Source: JAJRRS01 sp965230275 (GTDB lineage: Bacteria > Planctomycetota > Phycisphaerae > Phycisphaerales > Phycisphaeraceae). From it: DNA of 64,000 bases. Shown here piece by piece: positions 17,207 to 27,700 of this stretch (its first letter is position 1; each line of letters starts with the position of its first letter). The notes beneath the pieces were generated by a model, which was not told the origin of the DNA, did no database searches, and was given only the letters and a program-made list of their open reading frames with translations. The position numbers and the translations under genes were made by a program. The stretch spans positions 1,054,001 to 1,118,000 of the forward strand of contig CBDDKO010000002.1 in assembly GCA_965230275.1 (NCBI GenBank). Reading direction: 5' to 3'.

Positions 17207-17727
17207 CCTGATAATTCCGATGAGCCACTCGGTCTGTACGATGGAGCAGTCATTTATTGAATGATATGGCTCCTTTACATGATGGCCCTATACGCGATGC
17301 AGTTCCATCGCAGTTCGATCTTGACATCTGGAGCATCGGGACGTCCCCGCCAACCAGCGTGCTCGAGCCGTGCATGATGCTGTTATTGGGACTCATGGCA
17401 TTGCCCTACCTCAATCGACCCCACCGGGTGTATTTCCTTAGCTGAATCAATCGTGCATGACACGATTGGGCAAGTGATACTCACTCCCATTGAACATCGG
17501 GAGTCAATCAGCTTCGATAGTCGGCGAGCATAGTGATCCGCGCATACCTACGACGAAGACCGCGGCCGTACACAGCTACCCATCACGTACATAATGTATG
17601 ATTAAAAGACGCAAGTCGTAGTGAGCAAGCAGCTTACTAATGGATCAATGTGTGGGCTCTTGGAATAGCCTATGTGGTAAGATATTCTAATGCTCTGACG
17701 CCATGACTTTATAGCATTGGGATTCAC
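17207..17727. other. Non-coding gap with hairpins and a possible gene remnant
   Basis: About 520 bp, AT-richer than its neighbours. It contains a perfect inverted repeat CAATCGTG/CACGATTG (17448-17468, 5-nt loop), a second one ACTCCC/GGGAGT (17483-17504), and a short ORF resembling a decayed PEP-CTERM tail (annotated separately). There is no T tract after either hairpin, so their role (operator or terminator) is open. Confidence 0.45.
17257..17445 (+). pseudogene. Possible decayed PEP-CTERM protein tail
   Basis: A 62-codon ORF ends in VLEPCMMLLLGLMALPY followed by LNRPHR. The pattern (VPEP motif, hydrophobic helix, basic tail) is that of a PEP-CTERM sorting signal with the first Pro changed to Leu. 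The upstream part shows no recognisable domain. It may be the 3' end of a lost gene or a chance ORF. Confidence 0.25.
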
Positions 17728-20646
17728 ATGACACGCCGATCATATCTGAACTGGCTTACGATTTGCCTGCTTGCTGTGTCGACGATTGTGACGACTTCGC
17801 GGGCGCTTGCGGGACACGTGTTGGTTGCAGGGCCTGCGCCGGATGATCCGATGGGTGTGTCGATCTACAGGTTGGATAACGGCCTGACGGTGTACCTGAC
17901 GGAGAACCATCAGACGCCTCGTTTTTATGCCGAGATCGTAGTACGTGCGGGGCACAAGCAGGACCCGCCGGAGAACACGGGGCTGGCCCACTACCTCGAG
18001 CACCTGTTGTTCAAGGGTAATGCCCGGATTGGGACGACAGATTACCAGCGTGAAAAGGCTCATCTCGATCGCATCACGGATTTGTACGAAGAGCGTTTCA
18101 ATGAAACGGATCCGGTCAGACGAGCGGAGCTCTATAACCAGATCAATGCGGAGACTCAGGCGGGTGCAACCTACGCGATCCCGAACGATTTCGGCAACGT
18201 TTACAAGCAGCTGGGTGCGAGCGGGCTGAACGCGCATACGTGGTACGAGGAGACGGTGTACAAGGTTGGGCTCCCGGCGAACCGGCTTGAGCAGTGGTGC
18301 CGGATGGAGTCGGACCGGTTTATCGATCCGGTGTTCCGGCTGTTCGCGACCGAGTTGGAAGTGGTCTACGAAGAGAAGAACCGGGCGCTTGACGACAAGG
18401 GTCGAATCACCCGTGAAGCGATGTTTGATGCGTTATTCAAGGCACATCCCTACGGCCAGCAGACCACGCTGGGCGATGTCGAGCATTTGAAGAATCCCTC
18501 GTTGAAGGCTGTTCGTACGTATTACGACACGTACTACGTGCCCAACAATATGGCGATCATCATTTCGGGCAGCATCGACCGGGATAAAACCATTGCACTG
18601 ATCGACGAGCACTTCTCCCGGTGGCAGGCGAGGGAACTGCCTGAGCCGCGGGTCTACCAGGAGCTGCCGTTGGAGGGACGGGAGGAAGTGGCGCTAGATT
18701 ATGAGGCGGAGCCGTACATGCTCATGGGTTACCGGATCGCGGGGCGTAACCACGAGGATGCGGAAGCGCTGATGATGGCGGACATGGTGCTTTCGAACCG
18801 CGCGACCGGGATGATCGACCTGAACATGGTGCAGAATCATAAGGTCCAATCGGCGGGTTCTACGCCGACCCTTCAGAATGACTACGGCTGGCAGGTGTTC
18901 TGGGCCACGCCCACGGAGGAGCAGACGCTGGAGGAGGCGGAGGCGCTGCTGCAGGAGCAGATCGAGAGGGTCAAGCAAGGCGACTTTGATGAACAGATGC
19001 TGGGTGGGATCATCGCGGTCTTCAAGAAGCACCTGAAGCGGAGCATGGAAACGGATACAGAACGTGTGGCGATCATCCGTAATTCATTCGTGGCGGGGCA
19101 GGATTGGTCGTACACGGTCGGGCAGCTGGAGCGCATGTCGCGACTGACGAAAGAAGACGTGGTGCGCGTAGCGAACAAGTACTACAGCGGCGGTTATGTC
19201 GTGGCGTACCGCATGTATGGCCAGCACGAGGTGCCCGAGATCACCAAGCCCCCACTCGATATGATCGCGATCGATCCGACGAAGCGATCGGCCTACGCTG
19301 AACAGATTCTTGCGATGCAGGTTGAGCCGGTCGAGCCGACGTACATCGTAGATGGGGAGGACTACACGGTTACTACGTACGCGCCTGGCGTCGAGCTTAT
19401 TCACACGCCGAATCCGATCAATGACTTATTCAGCCTCAGCTTTGTGATCGACAAGGGGATGCGGCACGACAAGCGGCTGGGCATGGCTGCGAGGTTGTTT
19501 AACCAGGCCGGGTCGGGGTCGTTGGACGCGGAGGGGATGAAGAAGGCCTGGTTCACACTGGGCACCGAAGTGAGCATCAACGCCAGTCCAAACAGGACGG
19601 TGATCAAGATTTCGGGCCTCGATGAGAACTTTGAGGCTTCGCTGGCGTTGTTGATGCAGGGGTTACGTGATCCTGTTGCCGAGTCTCAGGTACTCGATGA
19701 CATGGTAGAGAACGTCATCGCCCGCCGGCAGCAGAACAAGGAATCACACCAGATACTCGCACATGCGATCCGTGAGCTGAGCCGATACGGGGAGCAGTCG
19801 ATGTATATCGATACGCTCAGCGACGAAGCGTTGCGAGCGATGACGGTCGAGAGGCTGTTGGCCGAGGTCACAACATTGCTCGATACCAAGCACACGATCC
19901 GCTACACGGGGTCGCTGCCCCGGCAGCGCGTTGTGTCGGCGTTGCGGTCGCACCACCCGGTAGGCAATGAGCTCAAAGACCCGCCGGCGCCTATTTTGCG
20001 AGAGATGCGAGTCCCCGATCAGAACGAAGTGCGTTTCCACCACAAGCAGATGGCACAGTCGCTTGTCTACGTCGATCAACCGGGCGTTTACTATGACGAA
20101 GCGCTGATGCCGTTGCCCGAATTGTTCAACCGGTACTTCAGAGGGATGGGTGGTGTGGCCTACCAGGAGCTTCGGGAGGCGAGGGCGTTGGCGTACGTGG
20201 TCGACGGGGCGTACGACACCGCCAGCAGGCTAGGCGAACGGAACAACACGGTGGGCATGATCGGGTGCCAGGCGGATAAGACAATCGATGCGACGGTTGG
20301 CATGGTCGGTCTGTTCGACGGGATGCCGTTTTCCGAAGATCACTTCACCAAAGCCAAGGCGTCGCTCATCAGCAGCTACCGAACATCGAAGATCGGTTTC
20401 CGCAGCGTAGCACCGGCGGTTGACGCGTGGTCCAAGCTTGGCTTGAACGGCGATCCGAGGCCCGGGCGTTTCCATATCTTGGGAGATACGAACATTGCCG
20501 CGTTGAAAGAATTTTATAACAACGAGATCAAGGGCAAGCCGATGTACATCACCATTGTCGGTGATCGCGAGAAGATCGATATTGAGAAGCTGGGCAATAT
20601 AGGTGAGGTAGTCGAAGTGGAATTGGATGCATTGTTTGGTTATTAA
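17728..20646 (+). CDS. M16 family zinc metallopeptidase (pitrilysin-like)
   Basis: A 972-residue exported protein with a signal peptide (about 1-29, ending ALAG). It has the inverted zinc motif HYLEH at residues 88-92, in GLAHYLEHLLFKG, with the third zinc-ligand glutamate expected in the EVVYEEKNR segment near residue 212. The gene contains the two tandem M16 halves: the N-terminal one is catalytic, and the C-terminal one (about 530-972) lacks HxxEH and carries the YQELREARALAY segment typical of the non-catalytic half. It likely degrades peptides in the periplasm. It stands alone, with over 300 bp on both sides and no obvious operon partners. Confidence 0.9.
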   Translation: MTRRSYLNWLTICLLAVSTIVTTSRALAGHVLVAGPAPDDPMGVSIYRLDNGLTVYLTENHQTPRFYAEIVVRAGHKQDPPENTGLAHYLEHLLFKGNARIGTTDYQREKAHLDRITDLYEERFNETDPVRRAELYNQINAETQAGATYAIPNDFGNVYKQLGASGLNAHTWYEETVYKVGLPANRLEQWCRMESDRFIDPVFRLFATELEVVYEEKNRALDDKGRITREAMFDALFKAHPYGQQTTLGDVEHLKNPSLKAVRTYYDTYYVPNNMAIIISGSIDRDKTIALIDEHFSRWQARELPEPRVYQELPLEGREEVALDYEAEPYMLMGYRIAGRNHEDAEALMMADMVLSNRATGMIDLNMVQNHKVQSAGSTPTLQNDYGWQVFWATPTEEQTLEEAEALLQEQIERVKQGDFDEQMLGGIIAVFKKHLKRSMETDTERVAIIRNSFVAGQDWSYTVGQLERMSRLTKEDVVRVANKYYSGGYVVAYRMYGQHEVPEITKPPLDMIAIDPTKRSAYAEQILAMQVEPVEPTYIVDGEDYTVTTYAPGVELIHTPNPINDLFSLSFVIDKGMRHDKRLGMAARLFNQAGSGSLDAEGMKKAWFTLGTEVSINASPNRTVIKISGLDENFEASLALLMQGLRDPVAESQVLDDMVENVIARRQQNKESHQILAHAIRELSRYGEQSMYIDTLSDEALRAMTVERLLAEVTTLLDTKHTIRYTGSLPRQRVVSALRSHHPVGNELKDPPAPILREMRVPDQNEVRFHHKQMAQSLVYVDQPGVYYDEALMPLPELFNRYFRGMGGVAYQELREARALAYVVDGAYDTASRLGERNNTVGMIGCQADKTIDATVGMVGLFDGMPFSEDHFTKAKASLISSYRTSKIGFRSVAPAVDAWSKLGLNGDPRPGRFHILGDTNIAALKEFYNNEIKGKPMYITIVGDREKIDIEKLGNIGEVVEVELDALFGY

Positions 20647-21000
20647 GCCGCGGGGCGATGACGGGTTGTTTGTATCATCCAGGCCCGACCAGCAAATACA
20701 CATCTAACATAAACAGAAGGCTGCCCAAGCGAACTGGGGACCAGGGCCTGAGCGGTGGAAACTCAACGAAGAGACTGCGGCCTATTTGCAACTCAATCTC
20801 AACACACTTGTAGTGACAACTAGGTATTGTTATACTAACCAGCAGTCGTCCTGCTTAGGGAACGAGCGCGGAGAGGGAGAAGCATGTCCGGCTGTCACCC
20901 ACATTGTTATATATCCTTTTCACGATCCACCCTGAGACGGTTTTCATCGCATGGCATTGTCACGCGGTATTTGCATTTACGTTTGTTTAAGGAGAGAGAG
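20647..21000. other. Leader region of the PEP-CTERM gene
   Basis: About 350 bp with no supported gene. The ORF can be extended upstream to 20884, but the codons there show no protein-like pattern, and an excellent ribosome site precedes 21001. It contains the promoter at 20808-20836, giving a leader of about 155 nt. Confidence 0.5.
20808..20836 (+). promoter_or_regulatory. Predicted promoter of PEP-CTERM gene
   Basis: TTGTAG (20808-20813), 17-bp spacer, TATACT (20831-20836), oriented to the gene at 21001. Confidence 0.45.
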
Positions 21001-22062
21001 ATGAAAATGGCAATGGGTCGAGTCGGCCTGTGCACACTTGCGTGCGCGGCCGCGGTTTCAATGTCGAGCAGCGCTTTTGCTGCCACCTACGCGGAGGTCA
21101 AAACACACGCCGAGTTAAACCTCGGTGATCCTGACCTTGTCCTGCATCGTTCGGTCGTCACCTATAACGACATTATTTACGCACTGAACGCTGACTCTTC
21201 ACCGGCGAACTTCAATATTGTCAAGATCGATGGCGGGTCTACGACCGTCCTGGCGACCATGGCAAGCACGGCAACTGACATCGGTGCCGCGTATGCGCCG
21301 AATGACGCGTTCCCCGGCTACGGCATGGCGGTGGTCGATAACGGTGCCGCGATTCAGTTGGTTGACTCGGCGAACGACGAGATCTATCGCTACGACACCA
21401 CCACGGGCGCGGCCAGCATGTTCGTCAGTAACCTCGACATCCAGGCGGAGACGGGTCTGGCGACGGCCAAGTTCACGAACTGGAGCGGAACGACTGCCAC
21501 TGATGAAGCTGTATTCCTTGAAACAGAAACCGATAGCATTCTCGTCGCTTCGACCGCGGGTGTGGTTGACACGCTTGTGACCAACGCACAGATCGTCGCC
21601 GCCAACGCGGAGCCGGACAGCGGCATCACCGGGGATGCCAGCGGTAACTACTACTGGGGCTCCAATGACAGCGATTCGGTGTTTAAGTATGACGGTGTGA
21701 ATCTCACGGCGATCCTGACCCCGGCAGACTTCGGCGCAAGCACAAACAGCTTTAGCGGCGACGTCTTCTACGCCCCGGACGGCCTGGTGTACCTGCGTGC
21801 CGACCCGGACAGCAGCAACCGTGGCATCTTCTCGTTCGACCCTGCGGACCCGGCGGGCACGCTTGCCACGGTTCTCAGCGAGGCCGAGTTGGATGCGGGC
21901 CCTCTGGGCAGCAGCTTCACGGCTGAGTTGTCCTGGTACAACGGCAACCTTGGTTTCCACAGGATCAGCTCCTCCCCGACCGGCTACTACAACGTTCCCG
22001 AGCCGGCGCTCGGCGGCCTGCTTGCCGTAGGTGGCCTGGCGCTGCTGGCACGTCGTCGCTGA
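21001..22062 (+). CDS. PEP-CTERM sorted secreted protein, beta-propeller-like
   Basis: ATG 21001 is chosen because AAGGAGAG (20989-20996) lies just upstream and a signal peptide begins there (MKMAMGRVGLCTLACAAAVS, cleavage after AFA). The 353-residue product has repeated short blade-like units with YxYDTTTGA and FKYDGVN patterns, and ends with the PEP-CTERM signal VPEPALGGLLAVGGLALLAR plus a basic tail. PEP-CTERM proteins are exported and processed by exosortase; none is encoded here. It resembles the protein at 23142-24494 (shared TTTGA and DIxAxTGL stretches), so the two are paralogues. A strong terminator follows. The specific role is unknown. Confidence 0.85.
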   Translation: MKMAMGRVGLCTLACAAAVSMSSSAFAATYAEVKTHAELNLGDPDLVLHRSVVTYNDIIYALNADSSPANFNIVKIDGGSTTVLATMASTATDIGAAYAPNDAFPGYGMAVVDNGAAIQLVDSANDEIYRYDTTTGAASMFVSNLDIQAETGLATAKFTNWSGTTATDEAVFLETETDSILVASTAGVVDTLVTNAQIVAANAEPDSGITGDASGNYYWGSNDSDSVFKYDGVNLTAILTPADFGASTNSFSGDVFYAPDGLVYLRADPDSSNRGIFSFDPADPAGTLATVLSEAELDAGPLGSSFTAELSWYNGNLGFHRISSSPTGYYNVPEPALGGLLAVGGLALLARRR

Positions 22063-22115
22063 GTCAGAGACTGACTATCAAAAGGCTCATTGAGCCGACA
22101 GATAATTGAATAGTC

Positions 22116-22145
22116 AAAGGCCGGCAAGCGATTGCCGGCCTTTTT
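22116..22145 (+). terminator. Rho-independent terminator
   Basis: Perfect 12-bp stem AAAGGCCGGCAA/TTGCCGGCCTTT with a GCGA loop, running into five T residues, 53 bp after the PEP-CTERM stop codon. Confidence 0.9.
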
Positions 22146-22155
22146 ATGTGGTGTT

Positions 22156-22292
22156 TAGAGCGTACTCAATCCAAACGTATCGCCTATGGGTGGCACATTT
22201 TGACCCGAAGGGCAAAATGTGAGTGCAACACACGCTTTGCCGCTTCACGGACAAAACGTGGCACCCGCTACAGTTGGATTGGGATTGCTCTA
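22156..22292 (+). repeat. MITE-like element A, copy 2
   Basis: A 137-bp near-identical copy of the element at 2600-2735 in opposite orientation, with ends TAGAGC...GCTCTA and TA boundaries. The few differences suggest recent movement. It sits right after the terminator of the PEP-CTERM gene. A fragment with TTCCCC...GCGGGGATGA (22315-22332) immediately beyond resembles the inner palindrome of element B, but without its ends. Confidence 0.75.
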
Positions 22293-22367
22293 GTACCCAA
22301 TAAACGTGGTTCCCCACTTGCGCGGGGATGAGAAGACTTGCTACGTCATGTCAGCACGCCAAACGCC

Positions 22368-23069
22368 CTAATAGAGCGTGGCATCTCCACCGGCTGCCCG
22401 GAAACTGGCCGACAGGTCAAGCTGGACCTCGTTCACGCCGGGGCCATAGCCTTCCTCACCATTAACACGTGTCGTGGCACCTCGGTGATAGTACGTTGGC
22501 TCACGGAAGTTATTGGTATTGACGGGCCCTTCGTTCAGTGGGTCGAAGAACGGGAAAAATACATTGCTGGGTACGGGGTTGAGGTTCCAGTTATCAGCCA
22601 CCCAGTACCCCGACTGCTTGTCACCGGCCAGGTAATTTTCAGGGGTTTGCGTGAGTCGGTCCATGGCATTGACGACGTATGTGTTGCCGTGATCGTTTTC
22701 AACGACATCGAACTCGTTCAGCGGGCAGATATAGACTTCGCTGTTCCCGGGCATCAGTCCCAGATCATCAAAAAGTGCCTGTAATCCCAGGGTTTCGGGC
22801 CCCGCACTGGCAATGGGGGGTTGGGTTTCATAACCCGGCGCGACGCGGAAGTTAGCCCCGCCGAGCGCCTCGCGGGACGGCAGTGTATTCTTAGGGCTGT
22901 CGGTCTGATAGGTGCCGCCAGCCACGCCGATCTGTCGGAGGTTGCTCATGCACTTAACGTTCTTGGCATTCCTACGGGCCGCACCGAGTGCCGGCAGAAG
23001 GATACCGATCAGCAGCGCGATGATGCTGATCACTACAAGCAGTTCGATCAGTGTGAAAGCTCGTCGCAT
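22368..23069 (-). CDS. Type II-secretion/type IV pilin-like pseudopilin
   Basis: A 233-residue protein starting MRRAFTLIELLVVISIIA, the prepilin cleavage/methylation motif with Glu at +5 after the processed Phe and a single long hydrophobic helix, followed by LPALGAARRNAKNVKCMSNL. This is the usual start of planctomycete DUF1559-like and XcpG-type pseudopilins. The rest is a soluble domain rich in Asn/Gly with no catalytic motif. It lies 72 bp downstream of a PEP-CTERM/dockerin gene in the same direction, and the same pairing recurs at 57176-58810. It is expected to be cut by prepilin peptidase and placed in the inner membrane. Confidence 0.85.
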   Translation of the reverse strand: MRRAFTLIELLVVISIIALLIGILLPALGAARRNAKNVKCMSNLRQIGVAGGTYQTDSPKNTLPSREALGGANFRVAPGYETQPPIASAGPETLGLQALFDDLGLMPGNSEVYICPLNEFDVVENDHGNTYVVNAMDRLTQTPENYLAGDKQSGYWVADNWNLNPVPSNVFFPFFDPLNEGPVNTNNFREPTYYHRGATTRVNGEEGYGPGVNEVQLDLSASFRAAGGDATLY

Positions 23070-23141
23070 GTCAGGTTCGTCTGTATGGCATATCTGCCAA
23101 GTTGTTCAAGGCCGGCGGTGATGAACCGTACTACGGTTCGG

Positions 23142-24494
23142 CTAGCGCCTGCGGTTCAATAATGCCAGCCCTGCGATGCCGGCAATCACTGTCGTAGTCG
23201 GTTCGGGGACGGCGCTTACGGGCGGCGTCCCGGCGTTCCAGTTATTCAACACCTCGTCGAGGTCTGCCAGGCCGACGAAGCCGTCGCCGGTAGGGTCGGA
23301 AGCGGGGTCGGCTGGGGGCACGTTCAGGTTCCAGTTGTTGAGGATGATGTCCAAGTCGGCGAGCCCGACAAACCCGTCGCCGTTGAGATCGCCCTCGAGT
23401 GGGGGCATGGTGTAATTGAAGACCCCGTCATGGGCGGTGAATCCTGTCCAGGTCAGTTCATAGCCGAAGACACCGAAGCTGTTGATGTTTTCGGTAGTCA
23501 TGGGGCCGGCGAGCAGTTCGCTTCTCTCGAAGACCAACTCCAGTGTGTTGGCGGGGTCTTCGGGATCGAAGCGGAGCATCGAATCGTTACCGCGTTCGTA
23601 ATTGTAGAGCAGACCATCCGTGCCAAAGATCATGTCGTTGAAGGCGGCGTAGTTAGCGCCGAAGAACGGATCGGTCTTGGCCACGTTGACAACTTCAGGT
23701 TGAGTTAACGCTTTAGAGAAGACACCGGTATTATCTCTTTTATAAATGCTGCCCCTTGAGACGTCGCCCGGGGCGGATGAGACACCACTGAGCGTCCAAA
23801 ACAGGTTGTCGTCTGCATCAAACGCCATACCACCACTGACATAGCTGACCAAGGACGCATCTGCGACTGCGGTCTGTAGCGTTGCCTTGCTGGCGAATAC
23901 CGAAAGCGAGCCAGCGGTATCGACCATGAGGATCTGGTCGGATCGGTCCTCGTAGAAGTACATGTTGCCGGCGGAATCGAAGGCGTTCTCCTCACGCACC
24001 TGCAGTTCGGTGAGACCGGTGAGAGCCAAGATATCGGATGACGAAACCAACGTGGTCAACGCTCCGGTGGTCGTGTCTGCGCGGTAGATCGAGTCGGTGG
24101 TCTGGTCCAGGAACTGGAGGCTGGAGCCGAGGACCTTGGCACGGCTGCCTGGTGCCATCAGGGTTTCGCCGGTATAGCTCAACCAGTCGGCCGTTGAGAC
24201 GAGCGTGGTGCGGGTCTGACCGGCGCCGCCGACATCGACGACCTTAGAGATCTCCGAGTCCCAGGTGGGTGTGATGTCACTTTCGATACCGCGCAGGATG
24301 AAGAAGCCTGTGCTGCCGTCGAAGGTGTGCGTAGATGCGTGTGTGAAGTTATTCGCCGAGCGTATGTCGGCGATCGACAGAAAGCTGCTGTAGGTTGCGG
24401 CGCTGCTCGAAGCCGTGGCTGTCAGCAGGCAGCCCGTGACGAGGGGCAGACAATGAAACCGCATGCCACGGTTATAAAGATTCGCGGATAACAT
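23142..24494 (-). CDS. Secreted protein with dockerin-like repeats and PEP-CTERM signal
   Basis: A 450-residue protein; ATG 24494 is preceded by AGGAG at 7 nt. Signal peptide about 1-32 (ends SSAA). The main part, about 33-370, is beta-propeller-like with repeated YRADTTTGA-type motifs and resembles the protein at 21001. Residues about 375-430 hold two calcium-loop repeats of dockerin type (DLNGDGFVGLADLD and DPTGDGFVGLADLD, each followed by LNNWN). The C-terminus is a PEP-CTERM signal (VPEPTTTVIAGIAGLALL plus NRRR). Such proteins are exported and processed at the envelope. The pseudopilin follows in the same direction. The binding partner of the dockerin-like repeats is not identifiable. Confidence 0.85.
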   Translation of the reverse strand: MLSANLYNRGMRFHCLPLVTGCLLTATASSSAATYSSFLSIADIRSANNFTHASTHTFDGSTGFFILRGIESDITPTWDSEISKVVDVGGAGQTRTTLVSTADWLSYTGETLMAPGSRAKVLGSSLQFLDQTTDSIYRADTTTGALTTLVSSSDILALTGLTELQVREENAFDSAGNMYFYEDRSDQILMVDTAGSLSVFASKATLQTAVADASLVSYVSGGMAFDADDNLFWTLSGVSSAPGDVSRGSIYKRDNTGVFSKALTQPEVVNVAKTDPFFGANYAAFNDMIFGTDGLLYNYERGNDSMLRFDPEDPANTLELVFERSELLAGPMTTENINSFGVFGYELTWTGFTAHDGVFNYTMPPLEGDLNGDGFVGLADLDIILNNWNLNVPPADPASDPTGDGFVGLADLDEVLNNWNAGTPPVSAVPEPTTTVIAGIAGLALLNRRR

Positions 24495-24673
24495 TACATA
24501 CTCCTATTAACGATAGTCCTGCATTTCACCCGGGCGTATCAGTCGTTGGTTACGGATTGTTGTGTGTCCAAACACAAGCCGAGCCCTGCAACAATGAACC
24601 AACGAATACCCCCCCAAACCAATATACTCCCCGTGGTCTTCAGATCAGACGGCCTCGAGGTATTTTATATAAT

Positions 24674-24702
24674 ATCCTACCAAGGACCGGTGTCTGCGTC
24701 AA
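24674..24702 (-). promoter_or_regulatory. Predicted promoter of the dockerin/PEP-CTERM gene
   Basis: On the minus strand TTGACG (24702-24697), exactly 17 bp, then TAGGAT (24679-24674), followed by an AT-rich stretch. It lies 180 bp upstream of ATG 24494 in the 244-bp gap after the VWA-TPR gene. Confidence 0.5.
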
Positions 24703-24738
24703 AGAAATTTGGCCATAATTACTTTGTTATAACATGCT

Positions 24739-27700
24739 TTAATGCGCTTCCCGCCAGTGGAAGTATCGCTGTAGTTGGTCCGGGCTCAATGACGGGTCAG
24801 ACCGCAGCAGGTCTACCAGCCGGCTTGGGGGCAAAGCACCGGTTTCGGCCATTTCAATCCGCCATTCCGTGGCCATTGCGGGGTCCAACAACGCGGCGGC
24901 ATCGATGACATATAGCCAACTCGACGCGGGGGCCTGGGGCATGAACGACTCGGCGGCTTGCAGGGATGCCTGGGCTAGTGCATCAAGCCCACGCTCGTAC
25001 GCGGCTGACGCCAGCAGGCTGGCCAATGCCAATCGGTTTCTTTCCCCCCCCGCCACCGGCTGGGACGGGTCCTTGAGTCGATCAAGCAAGAGGTTTCCCA
25101 AGCGTTGAGCATCGCGCTGATCCAATGTCTTAAGCAGCGGTTCGGGATCGGCGGGCAACGATCGGATCGGCTCCCGGGCCAAGAGTGTGGTGAGTCCTTC
25201 ACTTGCTTTGCTCCAGTCTCCGAGGCTGGATGCCAAACGTACTTGCATCCTGATGAGGCTGTCCGATTGGCTGCCGAACGATATTGGGTTGTACCAATGA
25301 ACAAGCTGTGTTTGAAGTTGTTGTTGCTGTTCGGTGGGCCAGGCTAAGACGGTATCCCCGAGGACGTGCGTCAGCAGCGAAGAGGGTGGCGTAAATGGCG
25401 TCGGTTGCAACAGGCGCGTGAGCGACGCCGGCTGGGCCACGGCTGGCGCGGGCTCCCGGGACGTGGTGATCCCGACTGCTCGACGAGCGATAAGCCAGCG
25501 CTGCAGGGTCGGTTTCCAGCCGGGCTTGTCCAGGGGCAAAATGTCGATGAGCTGGGCCACCTCGTCATCGCTTGGGCCTTGATGCGGTTGACCAAGCCAG
25601 CCCGAGAGCACTGTAATAACTGAATCGTCCGATTCCTGCTGCCGATGAGCCAACGCGAGCAGCAGGCGCATGTCGATGCTATCGAGTTGCTCACCGTCCC
25701 GGGCCCGCTTTGCCAGGGCAAGGCTTCTCGATTCAGCGAGGCCCGAGGCAACCAGAGCATCCGCAAGGCCGTCGATTAAGCCCGGTACGTCGTTTCGGTC
25801 AGCCGCCGCGGTTCTCAGACGAGCCTCTAACAGCTGCCCGGCACTCGGTAGCCCGGCCAGTTCTTCCCATAAAGTGTTGCGGTCACGGAGGCCCTTGCCG
25901 GCGGTGATGCGGTAACCTGTCAGACCTCCGGGCGGTTGCGTCAGCAATATCCGGGGCGAGTAGAACCGCCGCTCTAAACGTGTCTGGTTAAAGAACTGGA
26001 GTAAACGCAGCCTGACTGCTTCGTCCTGGCCCAATACCGCGCGCAGCGGCAAAGACGCGATGGCACCTAGGGTTCTTTCATCAATTGTTGCGATGTCTAG
26101 GGCCCTTCGCGGGGCATCGAGTTGACGCAACGCCTCGCTGAATGGCCGCACCGTTCGCTCCTGAACCACCGATCGATCGGTGCGGTAGGGCCAGAGCAAT
26201 TCTACCAAGGCCACATAATGCCGGCGTTCGAAGAGCAGGTCGACCGTCCAGTTGCGCACGACGGGTTCGCCGGGCGTGCGTGCGAAGGCTTCCGTCGCCA
26301 GTTCGACAGCGGGTGTATCCATCCCCACGCCGGCCGCGGCCATGCTTGCCATCAAGAGCTCGTTGCCCCGGGTCAATCCCTGTCGACGACGATCGGCTAG
26401 GTCCGCCAACCATTCTTGCACGTGCGCGGGCTTGAGCAGTGTCTGTGCATCTGTCGCGAGGTAGACCTGGTCGGTGGTCAGCACGGTCTGCTCGGAAAGC
26501 AACTCGAGGGCCGATCGTGTAAGGCGGCTGGCGCGATCGAGCTGCTCCTCACCACCGGCGTTGTATAGGGCTTTGGCGAGCAACGCCAGCACGGCCGGCT
26601 GATCGGGTTGCTCTTCCAAGAGCGAATCGAGCATGGCAACGGCCAACGCCGCTGTCGCGGTGTTTTCGCACCACGCGCCTCGCTGCAGCACGATGTAAGG
26701 CCGGAAGGCATCGATTCTCGGATTAGGTGTCTTTGATACCAGTTCATCCAGAACCGATTGCAACGGGGACTGGGGCGTACTGGACAGTCCTGCCGCGACA
26801 GCGCGCAGGAGCAGCCAGCGCTCATCCTGATCACGCCGTTTCCAGGCCAACAGCAATGCGGACGAAGCGTCCTCCGCGCTTAGTAGATTCATCACCGCCA
26901 CCACGGTTTCGGAGTCGACCCCATCTCGATCCGCCAAGTTGATCGCGCGGTCCACGAGTTTACCGGACAGCGGTTCGGGTAGTTGGGTCCACGCGTGAAT
27001 ACGCAAGTGCAGTAGCTGTAGTGCGGGGTCGTCATCCTGCTCGCAGATCATGTCGAGCCGGTCAATCACCCAACGTTGATCGGTGTAGTCCATGGCGTGC
27101 CAACCAAGGGGCATCAACTGCTGTGTGACACGCAGTACATGCTCGGGCTCATCCAGTTCGAATGCCTGCTCAAGTCCAAGACGTATAGCCTTGGCTGTCA
27201 GGTCAACCCGATCGATTGCGACACCGAGGGCTGACGCCCGCGCCGCTAGCTCAGGTGGCCACTGCGATTCTGCTGCTAGGGCGCTAACCAACCTCCTCGC
27301 AGCCTCGTCCAGGTCGCCTCGCTTCAGGAACAACTCAGCCGAGTCGACCAGTGATTGTGTTTCCTGCTCATCTGACGCTAAGAGCGTGGGGTGGAATGCG
27401 CGATGCATCTTGGTGATTCGCTGATGCAGCGTCTGGTCGGCCTGAAAAGTAGCTGTCAATTGCTCGTCAATCACTCGGGATGAATCTTGTAACTGTGTGG
27501 TCAACGCTGCGTAACGCAACGCTTCGGCGGCGTACATCCATCGAGGGAATTGCTGGGCGTTGTCGTCTGATTCGGCGAGCGGGCGAGATTCACCGGCGGC
27601 TCGTTCTGCCAGTTCGTGAAGTTGCTGGATCATCTCGGTCTGGGCGTTGTGATCGAATGCTGTGAAGATGAGCCCTTCGAGGCATGGGCCGAAGTACGTC

